The notes under the pieces: generated by a model
Told to the model about the DNA's origin: nothing
Databases searched by the model: none
Seen by the model: only the letters and a program-made list of their open reading frames with translations
Source: Cryptomeria japonica
Taxonomy: Eukaryota > Streptophyta > Pinopsida > Cupressales > Cupressaceae
DNA length: 64,000 bases
NCBI RefSeq assembly: GCF_030272615.1
Contig: NC_081405.1
Location: forward strand, 611,255,065-611,319,064
Direction of reading: 5' to 3'
Shown here: positions 1 to 11,460 of the stretch, in pieces
Layout of the letters: each line of letters begins with the position of its first letter
How positions within the stretch are numbered: position 1 is the stretch's first letter
Translations under genes and position numbers: made by a program

Positions 1-36
1 CTCTCCAAAAATGAGAGATGTAATGAAACAAAAAGG

Positions 37-479
37 TGTTGGAATAAATAATTTATATATTAATTATTCACTTAACTACATTAATTCACTAAATAATTTA
101 TTATTTAGTTAATTAATTAATTAATATTTATCTTTATGCATAATAAAAACTAGGAAAAGAAAACTATGTTTAGAATTCGAGAGTTATGCATTAATTAGTC
201 TATTATGCTTTTTGTGCATACATGAATGATTCATGCATTCTATTTTAACACTCAGTCTATCTTGTAGACTCCACTATTTAGGGTTTCTATATTTAGAGTT
301 AGATTTCTTTATAAGGATTTCATATCCTTCTTTGTAATCAAGCAATTTCAAACCAATACATTCAGTTATTGCTAATTGTCTTCAATTCTCTTTGTAGTTC
401 AATTTTCTCTTATTGTGTGATAGGTATTCTTGTAGAAGATAACTAGGCTTGTGGGATTCGCATTTTATGAATTCTAACA
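37..479 (+). repeat. 5' LTR of the 37-2315 element
   Basis: 443-bp repeat starting TGTTGG and ending CTAACA. It is AT-rich, with repeated TTAATTAA-like tracts near its start. It matches 1856-2315 through most of its length with scattered substitutions and a small indel near position 120. Confidence 0.87.
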
Positions 480-491
480 TGGTATCAGAGC
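480..491 (+). promoter_or_regulatory. Primer binding site, initiator-Met tRNA type
   Basis: TGGTATCAGAGC directly abuts the 5' LTR end. This is the standard plant Copia sequence complementary to the 3' end of initiator methionine tRNA. Confidence 0.9.
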
Positions 492-1845
492 TCTAGATTT
501 GAATATTCTTGTTCACTTTTTTGGAGATTATTTGCATTTACACAACAAATTGTTTATCTTGGGTTATTTTGGAGCTCACCATCACTTCCAGAAGGCTCAA
601 TAAAGTTAGGACTACCTTTCATTTTGTTGAAATCTGATATACAGTGTCCATTTTGCAAGGGTTCAAAGTTCAAGGGGTTTTCTCTGTTCCAGAGGGTACT
701 TGAAAGTTTGGAGATTTTTGGGCCCAAAAGGACCTCATGGTTGGATTCAGAAGGATGATTCCATGAATTTTGATATATAATTTGCTTATTTTCAGCATTA
801 GGGGCAACTGGGGCATATTTTTTCATTGGCACACTTTTTGAGGCTCAAAAATCTATATGACCGTACTTGTACCTGCATCAAAAGTTTTCCACTACTGACA
901 TCAGCATAACATCATGCTAACTTCAATAGTATAGTCAGCATGCATGGCCCTTCTTTGACACTCTTTATGCCCTAAAAGAGGGGTTTTTTTTTTTGTTTTG
1001 GCCATAACTTGGTCATACGGAATCAAAATTGGGCAAACCATATACCATTGGAAAGCTCTTTTTGAGCTCAAACTAGAGACAGAGGTATAATTTTTTGATT
1101 TTAAAATTTTGAAATTTTTTTTCCTAGTGATGCAAGAAGTTGCATTTTGCGCTCTTGGGGGCATATCTTGTGCATCCGGACTCCATTTTTCGCAAATGAA
1201 ATATCATCGAAAAGGTGTTTCAATGCCCTATCTAGATCTTAGATCCATTTTTTTAGATATCTTTCCATCTCACTACCTCTTCTTGTCAAATTAATTAGTG
1301 ACTTCCTAGCCCTATTATATCCTCTTGTGACCAGAGCTCCAACTTTTTGGCACACATCTCTATTTTTTTTGGCATCATGGAGAATAGAATTCAGATTCAA
1401 TGTACCTATCTTACTCTCCCTTGTGATCATTATGAAGGGGTTACTACTATTGTTGCTAATGCTTCCTTTATTTTGCGTTGGAGTGTTCTATGTATTCAGT
1501 ACCTGTTCCTATGTACTAGGAGATGCAAGACCATTTACCCATATATTGTCAGTGAGATGGAATACTTATGCATTCCTATTTCCGAAGGTTATTTTTTCAA
1601 CATCATAGCAATCTTTCTACGATAGTGTTTGCAGCTTCTTCATGCTTCATATTTCTTCATGATTGTTGTTTTGTTTCTCTTTTAGAGAGGAGTTTTGTTC
1701 CCATTCATGGTTTTCTCCTTTGCTCTATTTCTAAGAAACTTGCATGTTTTTCCATGGGTACCTCATCAGGCTTTAGGCTAGGACCCATCATGCATTCATC
1801 TTTGCATGTGTTTTTCCTATATCTTTGCCTCTCCCAATTGTACAT

Positions 1846-1855
1846 TCAGGGGGGG
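1846..1855 (+). promoter_or_regulatory. Polypurine tract before the 3' LTR
   Basis: A run of G preceded by CA lies immediately upstream of the TGTTAG start of the 3' LTR, in the position of the plus-strand primer. Confidence 0.75.
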
Positions 1856-2315
1856 TGTTAGAATAAATAATTTATATAGCAGTTATTCACTTAATTTCAT
1901 TAATTTACTAAATAATTTATCATTTAGTTAATTAATTAATTATAAATAATTAATTAATATTTATCTCCATGCATAATGAAAACTAGGAAAAGCAAACTAT
2001 GTTTAGAATTTTGAGAGTTTCATGCATTAATTAGTCTATTATGCGTTTTGTGCATACATGGCTGATTCATGCATTCTATTTTAACTCTCAGTCTATCTTG
2101 TAGACTCCACCATTTAGGGTTTCTATTTTTAGAGTTAGATTTCTTTATAAGGATGTCATATCCTTCTTTGTAATCAAGCAATTTCAAAGCAATACATTCA
2201 ATTATTGTTCATTGTCTTCAATTCTCTTTGCTATTCAATTTTCTCTTATTGTGTGATAGGTATTCTTACAAAAGATAATTGGGCTTGTGGGAATCACATT
2301 TCATGAATTCTAACA
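1856..2315 (+). repeat. 3' LTR of the 37-2315 element
   Basis: 460-bp copy of the 37-479 repeat, TGTTAG to CTAACA, followed directly by the AAAGG target duplication. It is slightly longer than the 5' copy because of an extra AT-rich insertion near 1940-1960. Confidence 0.87.
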
Positions 2316-4260
2316 AAAGGTACTACATGTAAATAGGATGAAGGACTCCAAGTGGCCCTCCAAGTACTAAATTGGTCACAAATCACAAAATTGCAATCAA
2401 TATCCCTCCTATGCGAGAGAAAAGAAGAGACAATATATCCTCCAAATGATGAACTTTCAATGCCAAAGATAAAGGCTCAAGAATGAATAAAAATGAAGAT
2501 CCAAGAGAAGAAAACAACATTCCTCCCCTTAAAAAGAAACATATCAAATTTCCAAGGCTAAAATAACTTCATAAATGGAGACGAGAGGAATAGTCTCATG
2601 ATGTGTGTCATGGAAAACTTATCAACTATTGAACTATGTAAATTAAAAGGTACCAAATCAACTGAAGGAAATGAAAAATACTATGAATATTTCTAATCAA
2701 AAACCTCTATAAGAATTGAAGATGAGATTATAGGAACACTCAAACTTCCATCAAAGAGGAATGCAATATCCTCAATTATGTTCCTAATGTTTGCAATGTG
2801 TGATGTATCAAACAATGTTGCAATATCTGACAAGTACTTATCCCACTATATTGAGACTAGCAGAGAGAAATCAACTTGATGAATTGAAATAATCTCTAAA
2901 GAAGTAGGAGGTGGAGGAGGATCAAAAAAAGTATTAAGAAAAATTGTGGATGCCTGAAGCACAAATAATTTCAAGTGACCAAATTTCTCCTCAGATTTCT
3001 TATCCATTCTTGATACATGAGAGATAGAAGGTCACTCAAAGGAAGTTCATACTCAATGAGAGAAAAATGTGAGAACTCATACAATCAAGATGAATTATTA
3101 AATTTTTCAACTACAACAAGCTTTCTACTATGCACATCTCTAATGGGCACTAAATTAGAGGTGAACTCAACTAGTTGCATGTCCCACTATGAGTAATCGG
3201 TAAAAAAAAGAGAGATTGGAAGATAATGGAGGAACACAAATAACATTATTGAGTGCACTGCCATCAAAATTAATAGAACCACTCCCATTAACACTGATGT
3301 AAGTGTTATTACCCATCAAAATACATAGAAAATAATGATTCTCAAAATATGAGAACATAACTTATGATGATTCCATTTGATGTGAATCTCTTGAATCAAG
3401 AAGACACCTAGATTATTGATGTGTGGATGCAAAGAGTGTATGGTACTTCATATTGTTTTCACTTAATGCTAATGAAGAAGAACAAGAACGTCTAGATCAT
3501 AAAGTGGCATAAGACTATGTCCTAAATGAAGGCGACTAAGTATTGTGGTTCTATAGAAGACACTTCAGCTCATCAATCTTCTTTCCATAACATTGATGCT
3601 CATCGTTTCCTATCTTAGTGTAATATGCATAATTTGAATTATCCTTATTTGATGATGACTTCTTAGAAGAGGACAAAGAATCTAAAGAATCATGTGATTT
3701 TATGTCCTTGGGCTACTCATGTGACTTGGAATCCTCATGTGTCTATTTTTTACATTTACCATGTGAATCCTTATTATTTGTGGTGCCCTGAGAAGCAACA
3801 AGAGCCTATGATTTGAAAGACTTCAATCTAAGCATCTATATCAACATGGTTTTCTCTTATGTGAATTAAGAAGAAAGCTCATCAAGAGAAGACATGGTGT
3901 AACAAGTACAAAGGTCATATTTATTGGCTTAAAATATAGAAGCAAAAACTAAATAATTAGGATAGAGCATGGAAAGGATAGAAAGAAACAACTCACAATC
4001 CTCCTACCTAATTTTGAACTATTCAACTATAATATAAGAGACTTCAATTTGATGAAGAAGCCTTATATGTTATCAAAACATTTACAATTTAGGCTAGTAA
4101 GCTCATTCTCCAACTAAAATCCACTCAATATATCTTGCTTCCCAAACAAGAACTCCAATGTGGTCTAGATCTAATTGGGTGTGGTGCACGGATTAACATA
4201 AAATAGAATATTTGGAGACATAGACATACATAATGTCTCAAAAGTCTCAACATGCCAATT
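2316..4260 (-). pseudogene. Decayed Copia relic (gag, zinc knuckle, protease, GAG-pre-integrase)
   Basis: Read on the minus strand, fragments of a Copia polyprotein appear in the right order. A Gag stretch near 4170-4020 includes LFGKQDILSG and LENELTSLN. A zinc knuckle CAYYTKIGNDEHQC lies near 3610-3570. A protease-like stretch is at 3400-3180 (LLDSRDSHQM, then NGSGSINFDG and NVICVPPLSSNLS). A GAG-pre-integrase stretch is near 3160-3030 (VEFTSNLVPIRDVHSRKL). A polypurine tract plus TGTTG on the minus strand near 2519-2531 suggests the start of its 3' LTR. Integrase, RT and RNase H are absent, so it is internally deleted. Several frameshifts and stops make it a relic. Confidence 0.72.
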
Positions 4261-4449
4261 GAACCACTTTCTCTTATTTGCACTCTATACCCATGGTCAC
4301 TCTATATAACCCTTGGTGCATCAAGTGAATCTCCATTTGTTTTATCTAACCATGGTAGTTGAATGGAGTAAGGGGAGGTATATTATTTGGATCCATAAAA
4401 AATTAGGGAAAAAAGTACAAAAATAGGCTACCTAGCTTGATGATTGTTC

Positions 4450-5560
4450 CTCTTTTTCACCTCACCTGGAAGATGAATGGATGTAGAGTTATAAGCCTTC
4501 TAGTGCTTTCTTGGTAAAATCCACCTACAATAACATTGTTGAAGAACCTAAGGACAATTTTTGTTGGAAAAGGATCTAGATTAAATGCCTAATACCCAAA
4601 ATTGATATCAAATGTTTCTTGTGGGCTATTGCTCATGGAAAAATACTGAATATTGACAATTTGAATAAAATAGGCTTCTGTCTTGTCAATAGATGTTTCT
4701 TATGTTATAGAGATATTGAAAGCATTAATCATTTGGTCCCACACTGTCAATTCACTAGGAAGATTTGGGATGAGCTGCTTGCAGATCTTATGATTAGTTG
4801 GACCTCCCTGGGGAATATGATTGATTTCATTGAGTAATGGAACCTCAACCCCTATACACACCTAGTTATTAGGGACCTTTGGTTTCAAATTCCTCCTTTC
4901 ACTATTTGGAATTTGTGAAGGAACATAACAAGAAGATGTTTAGAGAAGAGGCTCATAGTATGAAAGCGTTATTTCATATAATAAAACAACGGGTTAAGGA
5001 GAATATAAATGTTTCTTTGCAAGGGACCTCCAAAGTGATGCCAAGCTTGATGGATTTGAGAATAAAACAAAAATAGGGAATTACCTATGGCCTTCTTACG
5101 ATGAATTGGCACAATCTGATCTTAAGGTGAAATTTTATCTAGAACGCCCTATTGGAAGGTTGGTTAAAATGCAACTTTGATGGTTGTTCTAAAGAGAATC
5201 CTAGTATATCTAGTGTGGGTGGCATCATCAGAGATTGTAGGGACCTCTTGGTGGAAGGCTATTGTGTCAATATTGGGAAGGGATCAAACAACAAGGTAGA
5301 TGCAATGGTGTCTTGGCAAGGACTCTTATGCCTCCATAATATTAAATAGCAAATGTAGTCCTCGAAGGCGATTCTAAACTTATTATCAACTATCTGATTG
5401 GTAATGCTAATGTTCCCTAAGAAATAAAAATTATTATGGAAGAGTGCAAAAGGTTGATGGGCCTATTTACTAGTATCAAAATCCAACATATTTTCAAAGA
5501 GGGGAACTATGTAGTTGATGAAGCTACCAATCAAGTGGCCTAACTCAAAAGGATTTGAGC
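4450..5560 (+). pseudogene. LINE (L1 type) 3' fragment: zf-RVT and RNase H domains
   Basis: Position 4520-4840 encodes the zinc-binding C-terminal segment of plant LINE reverse transcriptase (zf-RVT): CFLWAIAHGKILNIDNL, then NRCFLCYRDIESINHL and CQFTRKIWDEL. Position 5145-5540 encodes an RNase H like those of plant LINEs: WLKCNFDGCSKENPS, GGIIRDCRDLLVEGY, then an acidic segment VLEGDSKLIINYL and a late FKEGNYVVDEATNQVA. The frames are interrupted by stops and shifts. The endonuclease and RT core are missing, so this is a 5'-truncated, decayed copy. Confidence 0.78.
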
Positions 5561-6126
5561 TTTTTCAATTATAAGGAGAGACTGATTGGGCTAAAAGAGA
5601 TCCTTACCAAGGAAAAAATTAAACCTTACTTGAGTGACTTTGTTAATTACTTGGGAAATTAATGGCTCTTTGGGTTGCGTTTCCCTCCTGACTTTTAAAT
5701 ATGACCACCAACTTTTTTCAAATTCAAATCTATCTCTTGACGATTTTTCATGTTGCTGAAAAAGATGTTGATTGGATGGCTTATTTGGGAGTTGTGTTGT
5801 ATGTCTACTAGGATAAAAGGTGATGTGTGTAATAGTCATTCTATTTGCAATGTTGGAAGTATGGAGCCTTTTCCACCCCAACTTTCCTTAAATACAAAGG
5901 ATGAGGAAATCATTCGTTGGAAAGGCGGCGGGTTCATTTTTCATAGCTCCTTAATTTCCCATAATGCGAGATTCCCTACCACATGTGGGGATAGAAAAGA
6001 CAATCAATCCAAACATAAAAAAATTTATGACTATATTTTACCAGAGAAGGCTAGTTTTATCAATTGTAGTTTATTTTGTGTCACTTTTAGACTCTCTATT
6101 CTAGTATTGTGCTGAAATCTACTGAT
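5561..6126. other. Unassigned stretch between the LINE tail and the orphan ORF relic
   Basis: No domain is recognised here. A 121-codon plus-strand frame (5750-6115) and an overlapping minus-strand frame are open, but neither resembles a known family. The stretch may be LINE 3' sequence or the upstream part of the repeat that carries the orphan ORF. Confidence 0.4.
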
Positions 6127-7145
6127 ATGGGGGGCCCTTTCAAGAGGACTAAGCCTAAAAGCTATAAGAAATTGGAAAAAAATGAAGATTCGTTGGATAT
6201 TTTCGACAAAGTGGGTATGATTCCCTTCTCTCTAGCCATGAATGGTTATAATAGAGCTCATTGACGAGATTGTACAATTCTCAGTAGAATGGAAAGATGT
6301 TTGTTGGTTGAATTTCCTTTCTAGTTTCATCAGAGCTTATTGCAGAAGTTACTAGGTTGTAGAATGAGGGTGTGAAAGTGGAAACGAAAAGATCTGGAAA
6401 TTACAAGCCTTACATGAAGAAATTATTTGAGAAAGGAGAGAGGCTAGTGGTAGTACAAAATGAGTATGATCAATCTGTCCTTCCTAAGCCTTATGCTTTT
6501 GTCAGCTATTTTGTGATGAAATATTTTACCTTAGAAGGTAGGTATACTTCTATGCATAGCTGCCATTTTATTATACTAAATCACATTAGACATGGAGATA
6601 AGATTAATTTTCCTTATTTTATTTTCACTTCTCTTCCAGCTAGTATTTCTAATGGTGCTAATCATCTGCTGCATCAAGGGATTATTTATATTATGTATAA
6701 GTATACCTTTAACCACTCTTCCCATCCCAGTTGTTTGCTTATCCTTCCTCGAAAGTCAGAACCTAAGGAAGAGGCCCATGACTCCTCCATTAAAAATGAG
6801 CTCATAGAGACTAATGCCCTGTCTCTATCTAATAGTACCCCTACAACCAAATCCAAAGGAAAGAAGCCATGTACTGCACAAGAATAGGAAACCATTGAGG
6901 TGGCCCTTCTTAAAATTTATCCTGATAAAAGAAAATTGGAAACCCCTAAAAATAATCCTATTCAAGCCAGAAAGCTCGACAAAGATTACTCCAAAAAAAG
7001 AATCACCATTGACCTTGACCTACATGACTCTGATAAGGAAGAGGAGAGGAAAAGGAGAAATAAAAGGAGGGCATTTTTGGAGAGAGAAGGTTTTCTCATC
7101 TCCTGGACAAAGATAGAAGAGTAAAGATCAAACCTAAAGTGACCA
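6127..7145 (+). pseudogene. Unrecognised repeat ORF, 5' part (orphan ORF relic)
   Basis: A frame starts at 6127 (MGGPFKRTKPKSYKKLEK) and stops at 6262. It resumes in another frame at about 6340-6887 and, after one TAG (6885-6887), continues in that frame to 7124. The middle holds a well-formed globular-looking stretch (KPYAFVSYFVMKYFTLEGRY, then LLNHIRHGDKINFPYF-like). The C-terminal part is very rich in Lys, Glu and Asp. I do not recognise the family; it looks like a structural or Gag-like protein of a plant repeat (inference). The ORF is cut by the Copia insertion at 7146 and resumes at 32740. Confidence 0.5.
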
Positions 7146-9269
7146 TATTGGCATTATTGTCATTGATGTCAAAAGGATGTCAAGAGAGGTTGGGGAGATA
7201 TAGGTAGTAGTCATGCATAACATGAAGGTTATGTTGCAGGGGTTTCAACCAGATTATTCATCTCCACATGTCATCCATGACAACCATAAACAAGTTCTGA
7301 ACTAGGTATGATGATCAGTGATTTCCACATGGCAGAAGTTGTTTGGTTTGCATGTGTCATTGGGTCTCATGATGTGTTTGAATGAAGGAAAGATGGCATG
7401 TAGGACAAGAAAATTCTATGGGAAATGTGTCCCCCACTATCCCGCACCACACAAAGTATGTGCATGGTGTCTGTGCGGGATAAATCCAAGCTAGGCATAG
7501 CAACTCTCACTATCTTGTGACTTGTTTGCGATAAGACTGAAGGTGTTGTGGGGTAACATAAGAAGAAGCAAGAGATGCTTCCTGCTATCCCATGATACTA
7601 AGCAAGACAAGACAATGGTCGCATAGGGAAACATGATGATAGTGGTAGAAGGTTCATGCTATCTCACACCCTTCAAGATGGATGTGTGATAGTTGTGCAG
7701 GATAAGACAATGAAGCAAGACAAGGATCTTGCTATCCCATAGCTTGTAATAGGAGGGAAAGAGGATCTTGTGAGGTGTGTAGAGGCAAAAAGATGGTGCA
7801 TCCTGCCAACCCACATGGGTAAAATGAGCATGTTAATGATGATGTAGGGAAAGTTAAAAGGAAAATTGGCAATGCATCTCGCCATCTCATAGTGACAGAG
7901 GTTAAGTTCATCATGACCATTTCAGGTATTTTAATAGACACATTGGCAACCCGATAAGGATGAAAGTCCACATGGTGGTTGACTGTGGTTGACCAAGTGA
8001 CTTGAATGTCAATTATGAAGATTTTTAATGACACCTACACATGCTAATTGGCACAAGGGTTTTACGTGGAGGCTGACTAACCTTGTTCATCTAATCTAGA
8101 GCAAGAATATGAAAACATGAGACTCCCTGATGAATAGAGAATGAATCAGATACGTAGAAGTTGATGACAAAGGATTCTAGTGTGGTAGTTCTTGATCTTT
8201 TCAGAGTAGGCCAACAAAGGATGGAAAATGCATTAATGGTGACTGAGTTCTAGGTAGGTTGTGTGGCTCGAGGAAGGATTCTAGATCATTTTGGGTAAAG
8301 GAAGATTACTAAACTTAGTAATCCAAGTACAAAGAATGATCTGAAAATAGTCATGATGCATTTACTACAAGCGACAAACATGAGATCAAATTCAAGACAG
8401 AGAATAAAATCTCAAGAGGTGCATATCTCCGAGACAACAAACTTGAATAGAATATTCAATATTGCAATAGAGAAAAGATCCAATGTGTACAAAGTTGATC
8501 AAATCCAACAACAGAAGTAATGAGATTTGATATTTGGTAGGTGTGGCTATTGAAATTAAGATAGAGGTGGAAATAGAAATATCTCGTCTAGGCGATTGTG
8601 TATTCTATGCAACGTAAAAAGTTATGTTGCCGCCAAGAAAATTAGAGAAATATACAAAAGTGAAAAAGTAGGAATAGAGCGAAAAAATATATCTAAAAAG
8701 TGATGTTGTAGAAGGAAGAAGAAGACATAGACATAAATAGAGAAAGAACAAAGCATTCAGGAGAGGATTTCTATAGGAGAGAGAAGAAGACAACTAGACA
8801 AAGGAAGGAGGAGAAATAGAGGAAAAACTTCAACAGGTAGAGAAAGTCATTCTAAACATATTAAAATTTTGTAAGTGTTACAAAACTTATTTGTAACAAG
8901 GATTTATCATTGCATTGTAAACTTGATCAATCACTATGAATCTATGAGTGGGTGCTCAGAGAAGGGTTAGGCTCTCATAAAATCAGGGGTTGGTGCCCTA
9001 AAGTTTAGAGGTTGGTTCTCCTTGGGTTGATGCCCTAACATTGTAAAATATTATTTACTATGAGGCTGGATTGGAGCAGTAGACTCCAACAGCTATTCTC
9101 ACTGAGTTTTTCCCACATTGAGTTTTCCTCGTATATTTTGTATTATGGTTTTATTTGTGTGTGTATATATGTTCTTAATTAATTTGTAATTTCAGTATTT
9201 TCACACATAGTCAAAAGTTTTTAAATACACTCATTCAACCCCCCTCTTAGTGTTAATTTGTGTTCTTCA
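7146..9269 (+). repeat. 5' LTR of the SIRE-like Copia
   Basis: 2124-bp repeat matched by 14911-16814 plus 32465-32739. Its first bases are TATTGG where the 3' LTR has TGTTGG, so the canonical TG is mutated. It ends TGTTCTTCA. The short frames inside it are not genes. Confidence 0.85.
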
Positions 9270-9270
9270 A

Positions 9271-9283
9271 TCGGTATCAGAGC
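9271..9283 (+). promoter_or_regulatory. Copia primer binding site
   Basis: TCGGTATCAGAGC, two bases after the LTR end. It matches the initiator-Met tRNA type TGGTATCAGAGC apart from one base at the 5' side. Confidence 0.8.
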
Positions 9284-9342
9284 CTAGGCCCCCCTATAGT
9301 AAAATATTTCTCTAGCTTGGGAAGATTCTAGTTAGTAAACGC

Positions 9343-10256
9343 AATGCCTAGAAATGAATCCTCATCTTATAAAGCACCTATGTTTGATGGAACCAACTAT
9401 GCATTCTAGAGTAGAAGATTGGAGACATATTTGTCTTCCCTTGGTTTGATGTCTAGATGTGAGTAAAAAATGGTTATACTATTCCTCAAGTTCCTCCTAC
9501 CAACCCTCAGGTAAAAGAGAATATGAGAACAATTCCAAAGCTAAGAATGCAATCTTAAGTGGTTTCTCAGATATAGAGTTTGTCAAAGTCATGCATTGCA
9601 CATCATCAAAAGAAACTTGGGACAAGTTGCAGAGTGTATATGAAGGAGATGCCAAAGTGAAAGAAGCCAAACTGCAAAATCTAAGAGATTAGTTTGAAAA
9701 TCTAAAAATGAAAGAAGAGAAGACACTTGATTATCTGCAAAGAGTGGATGAGAATGTGAGTGCTATAAGAGGACTTGAAGAGGATGTTAAAGATGAAGTT
9801 ACTATCAATAATTTTTTTAGATAACTAACCTCAAAGTATGACACAAAGTTCTCTACTATTGAGGAAGCTAAAGACTTAAATATATTCTCTATGGATGAAT
9901 TATTTGGTTCCTTATCAAATTATGAAATGAGAACAATAGGAGGAGAAACGTTAAAGAGAGAGGTTGCCTTCAATACCACATAGAAAGGAAAAGAACAAGC
10001 TAGAAATGAGGATGAGAATAACTCTAATGTTGTTGTAGCAAACTTTGTAAGGAAGCTCAAAAGAGGTTCAGGAAAGTACAAAAGTAAGTTGCCTTTAAAA
10101 TGTTTTAATTGTGGCAAGATTGGACACTTTGCATCTAAGTGTCTTTATAGTGAAAGAGATGAAGATGAAAATAAATATATGAAAGCTTTTGGAAAAGAAA
10201 AGAAGAATTCTTGTAAGTCAAGGAGAAGAAACTTTAGAAGAAAGAGCAGTCTTTAA
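9343..10256 (+). pseudogene. Copia Gag, N-terminal part with CCHC zinc knuckle
   Basis: Starts MPRNESSSYKAPMFDGTNYA, a typical Copia Gag N-terminus, with a TAG in place of the Trp expected next. The Gag core (KVMHCTSSKETWDKLQSVYE) is followed by a zinc knuckle CFNCGKIGHFASKC at 10101-10142. Stops at several places and at least one frameshift near 9830 show it is not functional. Gag would form the cytoplasmic particle in which the element RNA is reverse transcribed. Confidence 0.8.
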
Positions 10257-11460
10257 ACATTTGAAGATGATGTGTTTGATGAAGAAAGCATTCTTAAGAT
10301 TGCTTCAGTGAAGGTGAAAGAGAAGTCAATCTCTTTATGGCACAAGAAGAGTTCTATGATGAATATATTGTTGATGATGAAGAAAGGAAATTGAAGCTGA
10401 AGTAGACCTTCAAGGTGAACTTGTGAGTGCACTAGAAGAACTTAGAAAAGTAAGAAAATAATATAAAAAATACAAGAATGGAGATACTGAGGAACAAGAC
10501 CTTCTAAAAAAATCACTTGAGGAATAAAAGACCAAATTTCTGATTTGAGGATCTAGTTGGAAGAAGCAAAGAGGATGTATGAAGTAAAAAAATTAGATTT
10601 AGAAAGAAAGGATAAGGAGTATCAAAAATTGGAAGAAGATATCGTAAATCTAAGAAAGGATTTCCAAAAGAATAACGATGAACTCAATATGAGAATTAAA
10701 TATGGTGACAACACTAAAGCATTAGACAAAATGTTAAGCAGAAAAATGCCAAGGACATCAATGGTGTTGGTTTTGAGAAGAGACAATATTCTAATAGTAA
10801 ATATTCATTAGGAAAGCAAATAAACGTCACCTCATCAAGTGAAAGTGAAGTCAAACAAACATTCACAGTCAGCAAGCCCAATGAGAAGAAGACATATGTT
10901 GATATTACAAAGAATCGGTCAATGAACTAGCATGTTGATCCTAAAATCAAATCAAATGTTGATATTGGAGGCTTCATGAAGGTAAAGGATATAAGAAGGA
11001 AGAGCTCAAGAAGACCAAACTATGTTACTCCAAGGAAATCAATGAGAATTAACTTCAACAATGACTAGTATGTACCCGAATTTCATGGCTACTGCTATAA
11101 ATGAAACACTTATGGTAATAAAATTGTAGAATGTAGACTTATGCATAGGTCTCCTCCTAGTTTTGAAAGTAGAAATCAATTTTCTTCTCTTAGGAATATG
11201 AATATTATTTGTCATCATTGTAATAGGTATGGTCATAGAAGTTATGAATGTAGGAGAAATGTGTCATAGTCCTACAATAGATTTTCAAATTCATCATTCA
11301 ATGTAAATGTAAAATGCTATCATTGTCAAAACGTGGACCACATTGCAAAATATTGTAAGCTTAGGATAGCTAATAAAAAGAAGACAGTGTTAACATTTGA
11401 ACCTAATGCAAAGACAGGGACAATGCAAAATAAGAAAGGAACCAAACAAGTTTGGGCAAA
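10257..11460 (+). pseudogene. Extended Gag region: coiled coil and three further zinc knuckles
   Basis: Position 10380-10740 encodes a charged, heptad-like stretch (for example KKLDLERKDKEYQKLEEDI). Three CCHC motifs follow: 11093-11134 (second Cys lost to a stop), 11210-11251 (CHHCNRYGHRSYEC) and 11315-11356 (CYHCQNVDHIAKYC). Together with the knuckle at 10101 the element had four. Such an extension is typical of SIRE-like elements. Frames shift repeatedly. Confidence 0.7.

Larger units (their letters stand above)
37..2315 (+). mobile_element. Short non-coding Copia-type LTR retrotransposon (TRIM/LARD-like)
   Basis: Two similar direct repeats (37-479 and 1856-2315) begin TGTTRGAATAA and end TTCTAACA, an 8-bp inverted-repeat terminus. 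A Copia-type primer binding site follows the first repeat and a G-rich polypurine tract precedes the second. The element is flanked by a perfect 5-bp target duplication AAAGG (32-36 and 2316-2320), so both ends are defined. The 1376-bp interior has no recognisable gag or pol; open frames in it are short and not family-like. It must have been mobilised in trans by an autonomous Copia element (inference). It sits inside an older minus-strand Copia relic. Confidence 0.88.

Noticed and set aside
554-1861. Frames of 60-97 codons inside the first small LTR element
   Set aside because: On both strands, short, and not similar to Gag or Pol. The element is treated as non-coding.
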